Source: Bacteroidales bacterium
GTDB lineage: Bacteria; Bacteroidota; Bacteroidia; Bacteroidales; UBA932
DNA: 64,000 nt
Reading direction: 5' to 3'
NCBI GenBank assembly: GCA_017626555.1
Contig: JAGAIM010000072.1
Location: 62,001 to 126,000 of the forward strand
This document shows positions 27,877 through 36,672 of the stretch, piece after piece (within the stretch, counting starts at the first letter, position 1; every line of letters begins with the position of its first letter). A program made the position numbers and the translations under genes. The notes under the pieces were generated by a model. The model made no database searches. It was not told the DNA's origin and was given only the letters and a program-made list of their open reading frames with translations.

Positions 27877-29288
27877 TGCAGAAAAGATTTTCAGAAGCAT
27901 TGAACGAATTGAGGGGGCTGATCAAAGAATGGTCAGCCCCTTCGGTTCTCATTGCTGTCAGCGGCGGCATAGACTCGATGTGTATGGCTGAATTGTTCGC
28001 TTCTATGGAGCAATCTCTCCCGTTTGCTGTAGCACATTGCAATTTCCGCCTCAGGGGAGAGGAAAGCGACGGGGATGAGGCTTTGGTGCGGAAATGGGCG
28101 CAGGAACATAATGTAATCCTTCATATAAAGAGTTTCGATACGCAGGAATATGCTGCTTCCAATGGCATAAGTATAGAAATGGCTGCACGCGACCTTCGTT
28201 ACGGATGGTTTGCCGATCTGTGTCGTGAATATGGTTATGCTGCTGTCGCAGTGGCTCATAATGCGAATGACAATGCGGAAACGCTGATTCTCAATATGCT
28301 TCGGGGATCAGGCTTGAGCGGTCTTACAGGTATGTCCTCGCTTTCAGTTGTGCCTGGTACTTCTATCCCTTTGGTAAGACCCTTGCTGGGATGTACCAGA
28401 AAGCAGATTGAAGGATATATGTTTTCACATAAAGCCGAATATCGCGACGACAGCACCAATGCTTCCTCGGAATATAAACGCAATAGGATAAGGAACGAGG
28501 TTTTCCCGGTTTTCGAGACTGTAAATCCTTCTTTCGTACGTACGTTGAACAGGGAAATGGGCTATTTCTCAGAAGCGGAAGATATCGTTACAGAATGGTG
28601 CCAGATGCAGACGGAATCCGTTCTGACAGATGCACAGGCTCCTGCCCTGGTCGGAATATCGCTTCCTTCTTTATTGGCCGTCAGGCATTGGAGGTATCTT
28701 CTATATCATATTCTCGAGCCATACGGCTTCAATTCATCTGTTCTGGCTTCTTTGGAAGATCTTCTGTCGTCCGAAAGAACGTCATCAGGAAAGAGGTTCG
28801 AGTCTCCTGAATACATATTGCTGGTTGAGAGGGAACAGATGGTTGTCTTTCCGAAGGAGGAGAAGGCGGTTTTGAGTCCCCTTTCGGAAGAGGACATAAT
28901 GATTGTAAGTGGAGCCGGCCTTTATTCTTTCAATGGAAGAAAATTGCAGGTCGAGGTGTTCCCATATAAAGAAAATATGCCGCTTAAGCAGCCTGAAGGA
29001 GTTCTGGTTATGGATGCCGACAGACTGCCTTTCCCGTTCATACTCAGGCAATGGCGTACAGGGGACTGGTTCGTGCCTCTCGGAATGCGTGGAAAGAAAA
29101 AGGTCAGCGATCTTTTCGCCGACCTTAAATATGATACTTTCCGTAAGAAATCAGCGATTGTAATCGTTGATTCCGCTGAAGATGATTCTGATGCACGGCA
29201 TATTTCTGCCGTTGCGGGAGTCAGGATCGATGACCGTTGTAAAGTTGTTTCCTGTACCCGGAATATAGTCAGAATCAGTCTTATCTGA
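27876..29288 (+). CDS. tilS: tRNA(Ile)-lysidine synthase TilS
   Basis: Protein of 470 residues. The N-type ATP pyrophosphatase P-loop SGGIDS is at residues 29-34, with the conserved RLRGEESDGDEALV and HNANDNAET motifs of the catalytic domain. The C-terminal domain (about 370-470) carries RTGDWFVPLGMRGKKKVSDL, the TilS C-terminal fold. It converts C34 of the CAU anticodon of one tRNA-Ile to lysidine, essential for AUA reading. Coupled to the DUF3078 gene by TAATG; the 3' end overlaps convergent sppA by 8 bp. A perfect 8-bp hairpin (27914-27940) lies in the first 22 codons. Confidence 0.95.
   Translation: MQKRFSEALNELRGLIKEWSAPSVLIAVSGGIDSMCMAELFASMEQSLPFAVAHCNFRLRGEESDGDEALVRKWAQEHNVILHIKSFDTQEYAASNGISIEMAARDLRYGWFADLCREYGYAAVAVAHNANDNAETLILNMLRGSGLSGLTGMSSLSVVPGTSIPLVRPLLGCTRKQIEGYMFSHKAEYRDDSTNASSEYKRNRIRNEVFPVFETVNPSFVRTLNREMGYFSEAEDIVTEWCQMQTESVLTDAQAPALVGISLPSLLAVRHWRYLLYHILEPYGFNSSVLASLEDLLSSERTSSGKRFESPEYILLVEREQMVVFPKEEKAVLSPLSEEDIMIVSGAGLYSFNGRKLQVEVFPYKENMPLKQPEGVLVMDADRLPFPFILRQWRTGDWFVPLGMRGKKKVSDLFADLKYDTFRKKSAIVIVDSAEDDSDARHISAVAGVRIDDRCKVVSCTRNIVRISLI
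27914..27940 (+). promoter_or_regulatory. Hairpin in 5' coding part of tilS
   Basis: GGGGCTGA (27914-27921) and TCAGCCCC (27933-27940) form a perfect 8-bp stem with an 11-base loop, inside codons 13-22 of tilS. It may affect early elongation or be chance. Confidence 0.3.
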
Positions 29289-31059
29289 TGCTGTACTCGA
29301 AAGGCATACGTGCATAGACCTTTCCGCTCTCAGAAGCGTTCCAATCCTTGAAAGCCTCTTCCACATTCTCGAAAGGAGTGCCGGAGAAGACATTTTCATT
29401 GCCTCCGAATGCTTCCAGAATGCTCTCCAATGCAGTGAGAGGCTTCGGATATTCCTGAATCCGGACATCATCAAGGCTGCTTACGCCATCTATAGACATC
29501 GCTGCATAGATTATAGCATCCTCAATGGTTCCGATTTCGTCAACGAGGCCGATCTCCAGAGCGTCGCATCCTGCCCATACGCGTCCCTGAGCAATCTCAT
29601 CCACTGCCTCCACTGTCATATTTCGTCCCTCAGCAACAAGGCCTGTGAATGCATCGTATATTCTTTCCACAGATGCCTGCATATAGTCGGTTTCAGCCTT
29701 GTCCAGCGGCCTCATCATACCGTACATATCGGCGTGCCTGTTGGAGTTCACAGGTGTGATGTTTATGTGGATCTTGTTCTTCAATGTACCGCTTATGTCA
29801 GGGATCATACTGAATACGCCGATTGAACCGGTGAGAGTAGTCGCATTTGAATAGATCTTGTCGCAGTTTGCAGAAATCCAGTATCCTCCTGATGCCGCGT
29901 AGTCACCGTAAGATGCAATCACCGGGATGCCCTTCTCTTTTATGAGGTCGAGTTCGGCCTTTATCTTTTCAGATGCCAGAACGCTTCCGCCCGGAGAGTT
30001 GACCCTGAGAACGACAGCCTTTACAGTGGTGTCCTTGCGTACTTCTTCGATGATGCCTGCAAATCTGTCACCTGCAATCTGCTGCTTTCCGTTGCCGTCG
30101 ATGATGTTGCCTTCTGCATAGATTACTGCTACCTTCTTGTCGGCATTGAGGCTGACGGCGGCTGATTTCAACTTGGCGTAATCCGGAAGTTGGATGGCTT
30201 TGACATCTTCAAATTTCTCTGCAGAATACAGATTGCAGAGTTTCTGCTGGAGTTCATCACGTGTGAGAAGTTCGTCAACAAGTCCTTTTTCGAGGAAATC
30301 CTGAGGAAAATTAAGTTCGAGATTGTTCAGCATCGCGTTGAGGTCGTCAGTGGAGATGCCGCGTGACTCTGCTATCTGGGCAGCCCAACTGTTCCATACC
30401 GCCTCGATCATTTCAGTGTTCTGCTCGAGATTTTCGGGGCTTGATGAGTTTCTGATGTACATCTCGCCTGCAGACTTGTATTTGCCGTGACGTATGAGTT
30501 GTACATTCACTCCGAGTCTGTCGAGAAGGTCTTTCAGGAATATCATCTGGGATGAGAGTCCGCTGAACATATTCATACCGCCATCGTAGGAAGTCATATA
30601 TATCTTGTCGGAAACCGATGCAAGATAGTAACTTGCGTTGCTTGGATTTTCAATGAATGAAACTATTGCCTTGCCGCTGTTTCTGAAATTCTCAAGAGCC
30701 TTTCTGAACTCTTCGAACTGTGAGATTCCTCCCATTGCTCCGTCAGGCTTCATATATATGAACTTGACTGCCGGATCGCTCGCGGCGGCATTTACGGCTT
30801 GGATAGCACTGTAAATACCTACAGGTGTAACTGCCTGCTCGCCTGAAAATGATGCGAAAGGATCAGCCTCTGTAGTCTGTTCTGCAAGTGTCATAGTTGA
30901 CATATTGATCTGAAGGACACCTTCACGAGGCATCACAGGCTGTTTGTCTCCCATAGCGGCCAGCGCTCCTACCATAGCGATCATAATGAACATCGCCACG
31001 AAACCGAAAATGAAAAGACCCGCTATCGTTGCCAGGGTCATCTTTACAAATTCTTTCAT
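29281..31059 (-). CDS. sppA: Signal peptide peptidase SppA, 67K type (S49)
   Basis: Protein of 592 residues with one N-terminal transmembrane helix (about 8-32) and two tandem S49 domains, as in the long SppA type. The catalytic Lys is likely Lys195 in GKYKSAGEM in the first domain and the nucleophile Ser390 in YAASGGYWIS in the second, the split dyad known from E. coli SppA. It degrades signal peptides left in the inner membrane, working from the periplasmic side. A -7 box TATCTTTG is at 31114-31107. The 3' end overlaps convergent tilS by 8 bp with no terminator between. Confidence 0.94.
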   Translation of the reverse strand: MKEFVKMTLATIAGLFIFGFVAMFIMIAMVGALAAMGDKQPVMPREGVLQINMSTMTLAEQTTEADPFASFSGEQAVTPVGIYSAIQAVNAAASDPAVKFIYMKPDGAMGGISQFEEFRKALENFRNSGKAIVSFIENPSNASYYLASVSDKIYMTSYDGGMNMFSGLSSQMIFLKDLLDRLGVNVQLIRHGKYKSAGEMYIRNSSSPENLEQNTEMIEAVWNSWAAQIAESRGISTDDLNAMLNNLELNFPQDFLEKGLVDELLTRDELQQKLCNLYSAEKFEDVKAIQLPDYAKLKSAAVSLNADKKVAVIYAEGNIIDGNGKQQIAGDRFAGIIEEVRKDTTVKAVVLRVNSPGGSVLASEKIKAELDLIKEKGIPVIASYGDYAASGGYWISANCDKIYSNATTLTGSIGVFSMIPDISGTLKNKIHINITPVNSNRHADMYGMMRPLDKAETDYMQASVERIYDAFTGLVAEGRNMTVEAVDEIAQGRVWAGCDALEIGLVDEIGTIEDAIIYAAMSIDGVSSLDDVRIQEYPKPLTALESILEAFGGNENVFSGTPFENVEEAFKDWNASESGKVYARMPFEYSIR

Positions 31060-31106
31060 AATTCTTATTTTAGTCTGTAATTATTTCCTATTAGACGAAT
31101 AAACTT

Positions 31107-31114
31107 CAAAGATA
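31107..31114 (-). promoter_or_regulatory. -7 box of sppA
   Basis: The minus strand reads TATCTTTG, 47 bp before the sppA ATG. A TTTG lies 14 bp upstream, closer than the usual 19-20, so the -33 box is uncertain. Confidence 0.5.
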
Positions 31115-31185
31115 CTACAAAAACTTGACAAATGTTCATCTGGGACTGTCGTTCTTTTTGTCTGGATTTTTGCTAGTGTCGTTTA

Positions 31186-31216
31186 TTTGAAATTCCGGCA
31201 CAATTTTATATCTTTG
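31186..31216 (+). promoter_or_regulatory. Promoter of the metal-uptake locus
   Basis: TTTG (31186-31189), 19 bp, TATCTTTG (31209-31216): a full match to the Bacteroidetes consensus. The ATG at 31226 follows after only nine bases, so the transcript would be nearly leaderless. Confidence 0.75.
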
Positions 31217-31225
31217 CAAGTTGAG

Positions 31226-31720
31226 ATGAAAGGGATTTTTACAAAGATAATCGCAGTCTTGCTGGTGGTATGGTATTCTATGAGTATCATAGGGTTTGAT
31301 GTTCATACCTGCAGCGGTAGCGGCAGGAGTTTCGTGGTCACTTTCGTCGAAGGACTCACTTGTGAGGAAATCCATCCCGAGCACAGGTGCGACAAGTCGG
31401 CCTGCTGTGCCGATGCACACGGTTGCTGTCAGTCTCACGGCTGCACCCACTCTGATTCCGAGGCTGTATCACAGATAAGCGCAAAATCTTGTTGCTCAAG
31501 TGATTATCAGGTTCTTGCCTTGACGGGTACTTCATTGGATGATAAGGATAACGAGCGTAATGTATGTAATTGCGGGCATTGTCCAAGCCCTCTTCTTATC
31601 AGTGTTGAAATGCCGGATAATATATTGGCTTCCGGCAGGATCTTTTTCAGCAAGGTGTCCGGACCTGGGGTGGAAATGAGGCCCGACGGACAGTCCCTTT
31701 TCAGTGTCTGGCGTATCTGA
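31226..31720 (+). CDS. Cys/His-rich single-pass membrane protein (HYC_CC_PP-like)
   Basis: The ATG at 31226 gives 164 residues; the TTG at 31187 is inside the promoter. One hydrophobic helix (about 5-24) is followed by an exported domain with Cys- and His-rich clusters: DVHTCSG, HRCDKSACCADAHGCCQSHG and CNCGHCPSP. This layout fits the small HYC_CC_PP proteins of Bacteroidota, which occur next to metal-linked TonB receptors. The Cys/His clusters suggest binding of a soft metal such as copper, zinc or mercury (inference). It lies 89 bp before the TonB receptor gene, with a hairpin between them. Confidence 0.7.
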   Translation: MKGIFTKIIAVLLVVWYSMSIIGFDVHTCSGSGRSFVVTFVEGLTCEEIHPEHRCDKSACCADAHGCCQSHGCTHSDSEAVSQISAKSCCSSDYQVLALTGTSLDDKDNERNVCNCGHCPSPLLISVEMPDNILASGRIFFSKVSGPGVEMRPDGQSLFSVWRI

Positions 31721-31736
31721 TTCAAGTCTTATACTG

Positions 31737-31769
31737 TTTCCCGGATGGCAGGAACGCCATAGCGGGAAA
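31737..31769 (+). promoter_or_regulatory. Hairpin between Cys-rich gene and TonB receptor gene
   Basis: TTTCCCG/CGGGAAA (31737-31743, 31763-31769) encloses ATGGC/GCCAT (31745-31749, 31756-31760). No T-tract follows, so it is more likely a processing, stability or regulatory hairpin than a terminator. Confidence 0.45.
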
Positions 31770-31809
31770 GATTTGTATATGAATAACTTGATAAGAAAAC
31801 CAGAAATTT

Positions 31810-33912
31810 ATGAAAAAGACAATCATATCCTCAATTATTGCACTTCTTGCATCTGTGGCATCTTATGCACAGGTGGTGGATCAGCACGGCCACGTCGTAG
31901 ATACTACCGAAATATATGGTGAACGTGCGGACAGCCTTGATGCTGCTGTCTTTGTCTCACGTCAGGCCGGCAATTATCTTTCCAAGGGAAAGGAGATCCG
32001 TACGGAAGTGATTTCAGCCGCGGGTCTCTGCAAGATGGCCTGCTGCAATCTTGCGGAAAGTTTCGAGAACTCCGCAAGCGTTACAGTCGGGTATTCTGAT
32101 GCCGTTACCGGAGCACGTCAGATCAGACTTCTCGGTCTGTCCGGCGTTTATACCCAGATGCTCGACGAAACCCGTCCCGTAATGCGCGGACTATCAGCCC
32201 CTTTCGGGCTTTCATACGTTCCCGGTCAGTGGCTCGAGAGCATCCAGATAGCGAAAGGCTCTTCATCGGTAATCAACGGTGTGGAGTGTATGACGGGACA
32301 GATCAATATGGAGCACCGCAAGCCTACTGACGAGAAGCCTCTTTTCATCAATGGAGCCGTGATGAGCGATACAAAGATGGACCTTAACATTGCTTCTTCT
32401 CTTCAGATGGGATATAAGTGGAGCACAGTCATACTCGGCCACGTTTCCGGCAATATCGAGGCTCACGATATGAACAATGACGGCTTCCTTGATGAACCGA
32501 AGATGCTACAGTTCAATCTCTCCAACCGCTGGCTCTATCAGGCCGACAATGGTGTACAGGTTCGTTTCGGCGTACGTGCCATCCAGGATAAGCGTGCCGG
32601 AGGTCAGATCCAGGCAATACAGAACCGCTGGACATCCGATATCCTCAACAGGTCGCTGAACGGATATCTTAAGGTGGGAGTTCCTCTGAATGAGGACAAT
32701 TCTCAGAATATAGCCCTTGTGGCAGACTATAATTATCAGGATATGGATTCCGGATTCGGAACCAAGACATACGATGCCGGACAGCATTCTGCATTTGCAA
32801 ACCTCCTTTATCAGAATGTCATAAATGATTCGCACAGGTTCACCCTCGGTCTGAACGGAACATTCGACCGTTATGATGAAGTGATAAGAAGACTTGCACC
32901 GCAGGGAGCGGATTTCATTCTCAAAGAGGACAGCGGCATCACTGATCTTGCCAATGCCGGAGTTTTCGGAGAATATACATACCACGCCGGTGAAAAGTTT
33001 TCAGCGATTGCCGGTCTTCGCGGAGACTGGTTCTACAAGCAGGGATTCAAGGTGTCTCCAAGAGTCACTCTCAAGTATATGCCTGTGGATGAGATCGTTA
33101 TCCGTGCGAACGGAGGACGCGGACTCAGATATTCGACTCCATTGGTGGATAATATCGGTGTGTTCTCTACCGGAAAGGATTATATCGGAGCGTATAATGA
33201 CCATATCCTTGAAGATGCCTGGACATTCGGCGGCAACATCACCTATTATATGCCGTTCGGAGCATCTTCCAACACCTACCTCAGTTTTGACTATTTCCGT
33301 ACTCAGTTTGCCCAGCAGATGGTGGTTGATTATGAATATGGTCTGAACGAGATCCATTTCTATGCATTGGACGGTAACCGTTCCTTCACTGATAATTATC
33401 AGGTGGATTTCTCTGTCGATCCGGTAGAACGTTTCAATATCACTGCGACATTCCGCTATACGAATGCCAAGATTGAACTTGCCGGTAAAGGATTGGTAGA
33501 AAAGCCTATGACAAGCCGTTTCAAGGGAGTTCTCAATCTTCAGTATGCAACGAACCTGAACAAGTGGATATTTGACTTCACTGCTTCGCTGAACGGCTCG
33601 TGCAGGGTATATAATTTTATGGAGGGGCTCAAGGATGCTGACGGAAATCTTCTTTACAAGGATGGCCGTACTCCGGTCTATCCTCTTCTCTATGCCCAGG
33701 TGACTCGTCGTTTCAAAGGATGGGATGTGTATATCGGTGCAGAGAACCTTACCAATTTCCGTCAGAAGAATGTGATCCTCGGTTCGGTAAAGGATCAGAA
33801 CGGCTATGTGAATGCATTCCAGCCATCATTTGATGCAAGTTGTGTGTGGGGGCCATTGATGGGTATCAAGGCTCATATCGGTTTCCGCTTCACTCTTTGG
33901 AAAAAAGCCTAG
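31810..33912 (+). CDS. TonB-dependent receptor, probable metal uptake
   Basis: Protein of 700 residues with a signal peptide (SVASYAQ, about 20). There is no CarboxypepD-like N-terminal domain; a plug domain follows (about 60-170, GARQIRLLGLSGVYTQMLDE) and then a 22-strand-type barrel ending IGFRFTLWKKA. The plug carries a Cys group (GLCKMACCN) uncommon in sugar receptors and fit for metal handling. It takes up a substrate across the outer membrane using TonB energy. Its neighbours, a Cys-rich membrane protein upstream and an HMA-domain protein downstream, suggest a heavy metal or metallophore, copper being the best guess. No SusD partner is present, which argues against glycan uptake. Confidence 0.85.
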   Translation: MKKTIISSIIALLASVASYAQVVDQHGHVVDTTEIYGERADSLDAAVFVSRQAGNYLSKGKEIRTEVISAAGLCKMACCNLAESFENSASVTVGYSDAVTGARQIRLLGLSGVYTQMLDETRPVMRGLSAPFGLSYVPGQWLESIQIAKGSSSVINGVECMTGQINMEHRKPTDEKPLFINGAVMSDTKMDLNIASSLQMGYKWSTVILGHVSGNIEAHDMNNDGFLDEPKMLQFNLSNRWLYQADNGVQVRFGVRAIQDKRAGGQIQAIQNRWTSDILNRSLNGYLKVGVPLNEDNSQNIALVADYNYQDMDSGFGTKTYDAGQHSAFANLLYQNVINDSHRFTLGLNGTFDRYDEVIRRLAPQGADFILKEDSGITDLANAGVFGEYTYHAGEKFSAIAGLRGDWFYKQGFKVSPRVTLKYMPVDEIVIRANGGRGLRYSTPLVDNIGVFSTGKDYIGAYNDHILEDAWTFGGNITYYMPFGASSNTYLSFDYFRTQFAQQMVVDYEYGLNEIHFYALDGNRSFTDNYQVDFSVDPVERFNITATFRYTNAKIELAGKGLVEKPMTSRFKGVLNLQYATNLNKWIFDFTASLNGSCRVYNFMEGLKDADGNLLYKDGRTPVYPLLYAQVTRRFKGWDVYIGAENLTNFRQKNVILGSVKDQNGYVNAFQPSFDASCVWGPLMGIKAHIGFRFTLWKKA

Positions 33913-33944
33913 CCTGTCGAGGAATCTGAATAAGAATTAATTAT

Positions 33945-33952
33945 TATATTTG
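33945..33952 (+). promoter_or_regulatory. Possible -7 box before the HMA gene
   Basis: TATATTTG, with the ATG nine bases after it; no clear TTTG 19-20 bp upstream. It could allow expression apart from the TonB receptor gene. Confidence 0.4.
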
Positions 33953-33961
33953 TACGATATT

Positions 33962-34378
33962 ATGAAAAAGACACTTATCCTTACTATTGCAGCGCTTATG
34001 ACACTGTCGGTGTCATCGCATTATATGTTTGCTGCAGACATTAATGAAACTTCTTCGTTCACTCAGAGTTATAAGGCTTCCAGGAAGAAAGCCGAGATCA
34101 AGGAGGTGATTTTCAACGTACAACTTCACTGCGAAAATTGCGTGAAGAAGGTGCAGGAAAATATTGCCTTCGAAAAGGGCGTGAAGGATCTCAAGATATC
34201 TCTTGAAGACCAGACTGTTGCCATCAAATATGATGCTGCCAAGACTTCGGAGGAGGTGCTCAAGGCTGCAATCGTGAAACTTGGATACCCTGTAAATGGC
34301 AAGGTAGAGAAGGAGCAAGGACTGGATCGCGAAAAAGTTACCGTAGATGCTCATCATCACCAGATACGTACTCACTAA
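33962..34378 (+). CDS. Exported heavy-metal-associated (HMA) domain protein
   Basis: The ATG at 33962 (MKKTLILTIAALMTLSVSS) gives 138 residues; the frame opens at TTG 33950 inside a promoter-like box. A signal peptide (cleavage near MFAA, about 25) is followed by one HMA domain (about 48-115) with the metal site LHCENCVKKV, a variant of GMxCxxC. The tail is His-rich (DAHHHQIRTH), another possible metal ligand. Probably a periplasmic metal chaperone for copper or a similar ion, working with the TonB receptor 49 bp upstream. Family is sure, metal is inferred. Confidence 0.85.
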   Translation: MKKTLILTIAALMTLSVSSHYMFAADINETSSFTQSYKASRKKAEIKEVIFNVQLHCENCVKKVQENIAFEKGVKDLKISLEDQTVAIKYDAAKTSEEVLKAAIVKLGYPVNGKVEKEQGLDREKVTVDAHHHQIRTH

Positions 34379-34420
34379 AGAATCATTTCTGGCTCCAGCC
34401 AGGGTATAACCATATTAATT

Positions 34421-35284
34421 ATGTACGAAATCATAACCAAAGAAATGCTCACGCCGACAATCTGCCGGATGAAGGTAAAGGCTCCGCGCCTTGCGGCTGC
34501 TGCCCTTCCCGGACAGTTCCTTATCGTGCGTGCCACTGAAAAAGGAGAGCGTATTCCTTTGACCATCAGTGATTATGACAAGGAGGCCGGTACAGTTACC
34601 ATCGTAACCCAGCAGATCGGTGCTTCATCTTCTGAAATCATTTCATTCGAAGCAGGTGAGGCTTTTGCCGATGTCGTCGGCCCTCTTGGAATTCCGTCAG
34701 ACTTTACTGAAATGCCCGAAGATGAACTCCGGAAAAAAAGATTCATCTTCATTGCAGGAGGTGTCGGAACCGCTCCGGTGTATCCTCAGGTGAAGTGGCT
34801 TCACGAAAGGGGAGTCGCTGTGGATGTAATAGTCGGAGCAAAGACAAAGGATCTTGTCATCTATAAGGAAGAAATGGAGGCGGTCTGTGACAATCTCTAT
34901 CTCTGTACTGATGACGGTTCTGCCGGCTTCAAGGGGCTTGTTACGGCAATGCTCGAAAAACTCGTCAACGAGGAAGGACAGAAGTATGATCAGGCAGTTG
35001 CAATCGGTCCTATGATAATGATGAAGTTCGCTACGCTTACAGCGAAGAAACTCGGACTCCCTATCATTGTCAGCCTCAATACATTGATGGTCGATGGAAC
35101 CGGAATGTGCGGAGCCTGCCGTGTGACAGTGGCCGGAAAGACGCGTTTTGCTTGTGTGGAAGGCCCTGAGTTCAATGGTTATGATGTCGATTTTGATGAG
35201 GCGATGCGTCGCCAGGGAATGTATAAGGCAGAGGAGGTTGAGGCGAATGAACACCACAATTGCAGAATAGGGAGGGGAAAATAA
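34421..35284 (+). CDS. nfnA: NfnA-like FAD/NAD-binding subunit (ferredoxin-NADP reductase alpha)
   Basis: Protein of 287 residues of the sulfide dehydrogenase / dihydroorotate dehydrogenase electron-transfer type. The FAD domain (about 1-100, RIPLTISDYD) is followed by an NAD-binding domain (IFIAGGVGTAPVYPQ) and a C-terminal Cys cluster (GTGMCGACRVTV with a later FAC) that binds a [2Fe-2S] centre. With the next gene it forms a two-subunit flavoprotein that moves electrons between NADH, NADPH and ferredoxin, in some species by electron bifurcation. Its TAA shares a base with the ATG of the beta subunit, so they are coupled. Bifurcation itself is not shown by sequence. Confidence 0.88.
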   Translation: MYEIITKEMLTPTICRMKVKAPRLAAAALPGQFLIVRATEKGERIPLTISDYDKEAGTVTIVTQQIGASSSEIISFEAGEAFADVVGPLGIPSDFTEMPEDELRKKRFIFIAGGVGTAPVYPQVKWLHERGVAVDVIVGAKTKDLVIYKEEMEAVCDNLYLCTDDGSAGFKGLVTAMLEKLVNEEGQKYDQAVAIGPMIMMKFATLTAKKLGLPIIVSLNTLMVDGTGMCGACRVTVAGKTRFACVEGPEFNGYDVDFDEAMRRQGMYKAEEVEANEHHNCRIGRGK

Positions 35285-36669
35285 TGGCAAACAAGATTCC
35301 AAGAGTCCCTGTCAGAGAACAGGATCCGAAGGTACGTGCAACCAATTTCGAGGAGGTGTGCTACGGATATAGTATAGAGGAGGCTCAACTTGAGGCAACA
35401 AGATGTCTTCATTGCAAGAATCCGCGCTGTGTGGCAGCCTGTCCTGTAAGCGTCAAGATTCCGAACTTCATCGCTCAGGTCGCTGCCGGCAATTTCGCCG
35501 CTGCGGCATCTGTGATTGCAGAGGATTCATCTCTTCCTGCAATCTGCGGACGTGTCTGCCCTCAGGAGACGCAATGCGAGGGTAGTTGTATCCTTGGAGT
35601 GAAGGGTGAGCCTGTGGCTATCGGAAAACTTGAGCGTTTTGTGGCAGACTGGAGCAGGGAGAACGGTGGCGTCAAGCCGGAAGTCGCTCCTGCCAACGGC
35701 TATAAAGTCGCTGTAATCGGCAGTGGCCCTGCAGGCCTTGCCTGTGCTTCAGATCTTGCTAAACTTGGATATGATGTGACTATATTCGAGGCTCTCCATC
35801 GTCCGGGCGGAGTGCTTGAGTATGGTATTCCGGAGTTCCGTCTTCCTAAGGACAAAGTCGTTGCGGCTGAAATCGAGTCTGTAAAGGCTCTCGGAGTGAA
35901 GATCGAGACCAATGTCATTGCTGGAAGAACCGTGACCATTGATTCTCTTCTTGATGAAGAAGGCTTTGCAGCAGTGTTTGTAGGCTCTGGTGCCGGACTT
36001 CCGAAGTTTATGGGTATTCCGGGAGAGAATTTAAATGGAGTATTCTCTGCAAATGAATTCCTTACGAGAAATAATCTTATGAAGGCGTTCAGGGATGACT
36101 ATATGACTCCTATTCACGCAGGAAAGAAGGTTGTAGTGGTCGGTGGCGGAAACGTTGCTATGGATGCTGCCCGTACCGCTTTGAGACTCGGAGCAGAGAC
36201 CACGATCGTATATCGTCGTACGGAGAATGAACTTCCGGCACGTCGTGAGGAGGTTCATCACGCGAAGGAAGAGGGTATTCAGTTCGCTATGCTTACCAAT
36301 CCGATAGAGATCATCGGTGATGAAAAAGGCTGGGTCAAGGCTGTGAAGTGTATCCGTATGGAACTTGGTGAGCCGGATGAAAGTGGCCGAAGAAGCCCTG
36401 TGGCTGTGCCTGGATCAGAGTTTGAGATTGAGACCGAGACTGTCATTATGTCTTTGGGAACATCTCCTAACCCTCTTATCGCCAAGACTACAGCAGGACT
36501 TGAGACCACTCGCAGAGGATGTATCGTGGCAGATGAGAACGGAGCGACAACCCGTCCGGGAGTATTTGCCGGTGGAGATGCCGTGACAGGTGCTGCGACA
36601 GTCATTCTCGCTATGGGTGCAGGTCGTAAGGCTGCAGCAGCGATTCACGAATATATTAGGAATAAATAG
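35284..36669 (+). CDS. nfnB: NfnB/GltD-like NADPH-dependent oxidoreductase beta subunit
   Basis: The ATG at 35284 (TAATG overlap with nfnA) gives 461 residues. The N-terminal Fe-S region has CLHCKNPRCVAACPVSVKIP and CGRVCPQETQCEGSC for two [4Fe-4S] clusters. Two nucleotide-binding folds follow: FAD (AVIGSGPAGLACASDLAKLG) and NADPH (VVVGGGNVAMDAARTALRLG). The sequence is often annotated as glutamate synthase small subunit, but pairing with nfnA and no large gltB subunit nearby argue for Nfn. Cytoplasmic. It ends 3 bp before the convergent permease gene. Confidence 0.9.
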   Translation: MANKIPRVPVREQDPKVRATNFEEVCYGYSIEEAQLEATRCLHCKNPRCVAACPVSVKIPNFIAQVAAGNFAAAASVIAEDSSLPAICGRVCPQETQCEGSCILGVKGEPVAIGKLERFVADWSRENGGVKPEVAPANGYKVAVIGSGPAGLACASDLAKLGYDVTIFEALHRPGGVLEYGIPEFRLPKDKVVAAEIESVKALGVKIETNVIAGRTVTIDSLLDEEGFAAVFVGSGAGLPKFMGIPGENLNGVFSANEFLTRNNLMKAFRDDYMTPIHAGKKVVVVGGGNVAMDAARTALRLGAETTIVYRRTENELPARREEVHHAKEEGIQFAMLTNPIEIIGDEKGWVKAVKCIRMELGEPDESGRRSPVAVPGSEFEIETETVIMSLGTSPNPLIAKTTAGLETTRRGCIVADENGATTRPGVFAGGDAVTGAATVILAMGAGRKAAAAIHEYIRNK

Positions 36670-36672
36670 AAC

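Noticed and set aside
35284-36669. Calling the gene gltD (glutamate synthase small subunit)
   Set aside because: No gltB large subunit is nearby and it is coupled to an nfnA-type partner, so NfnB fits better.
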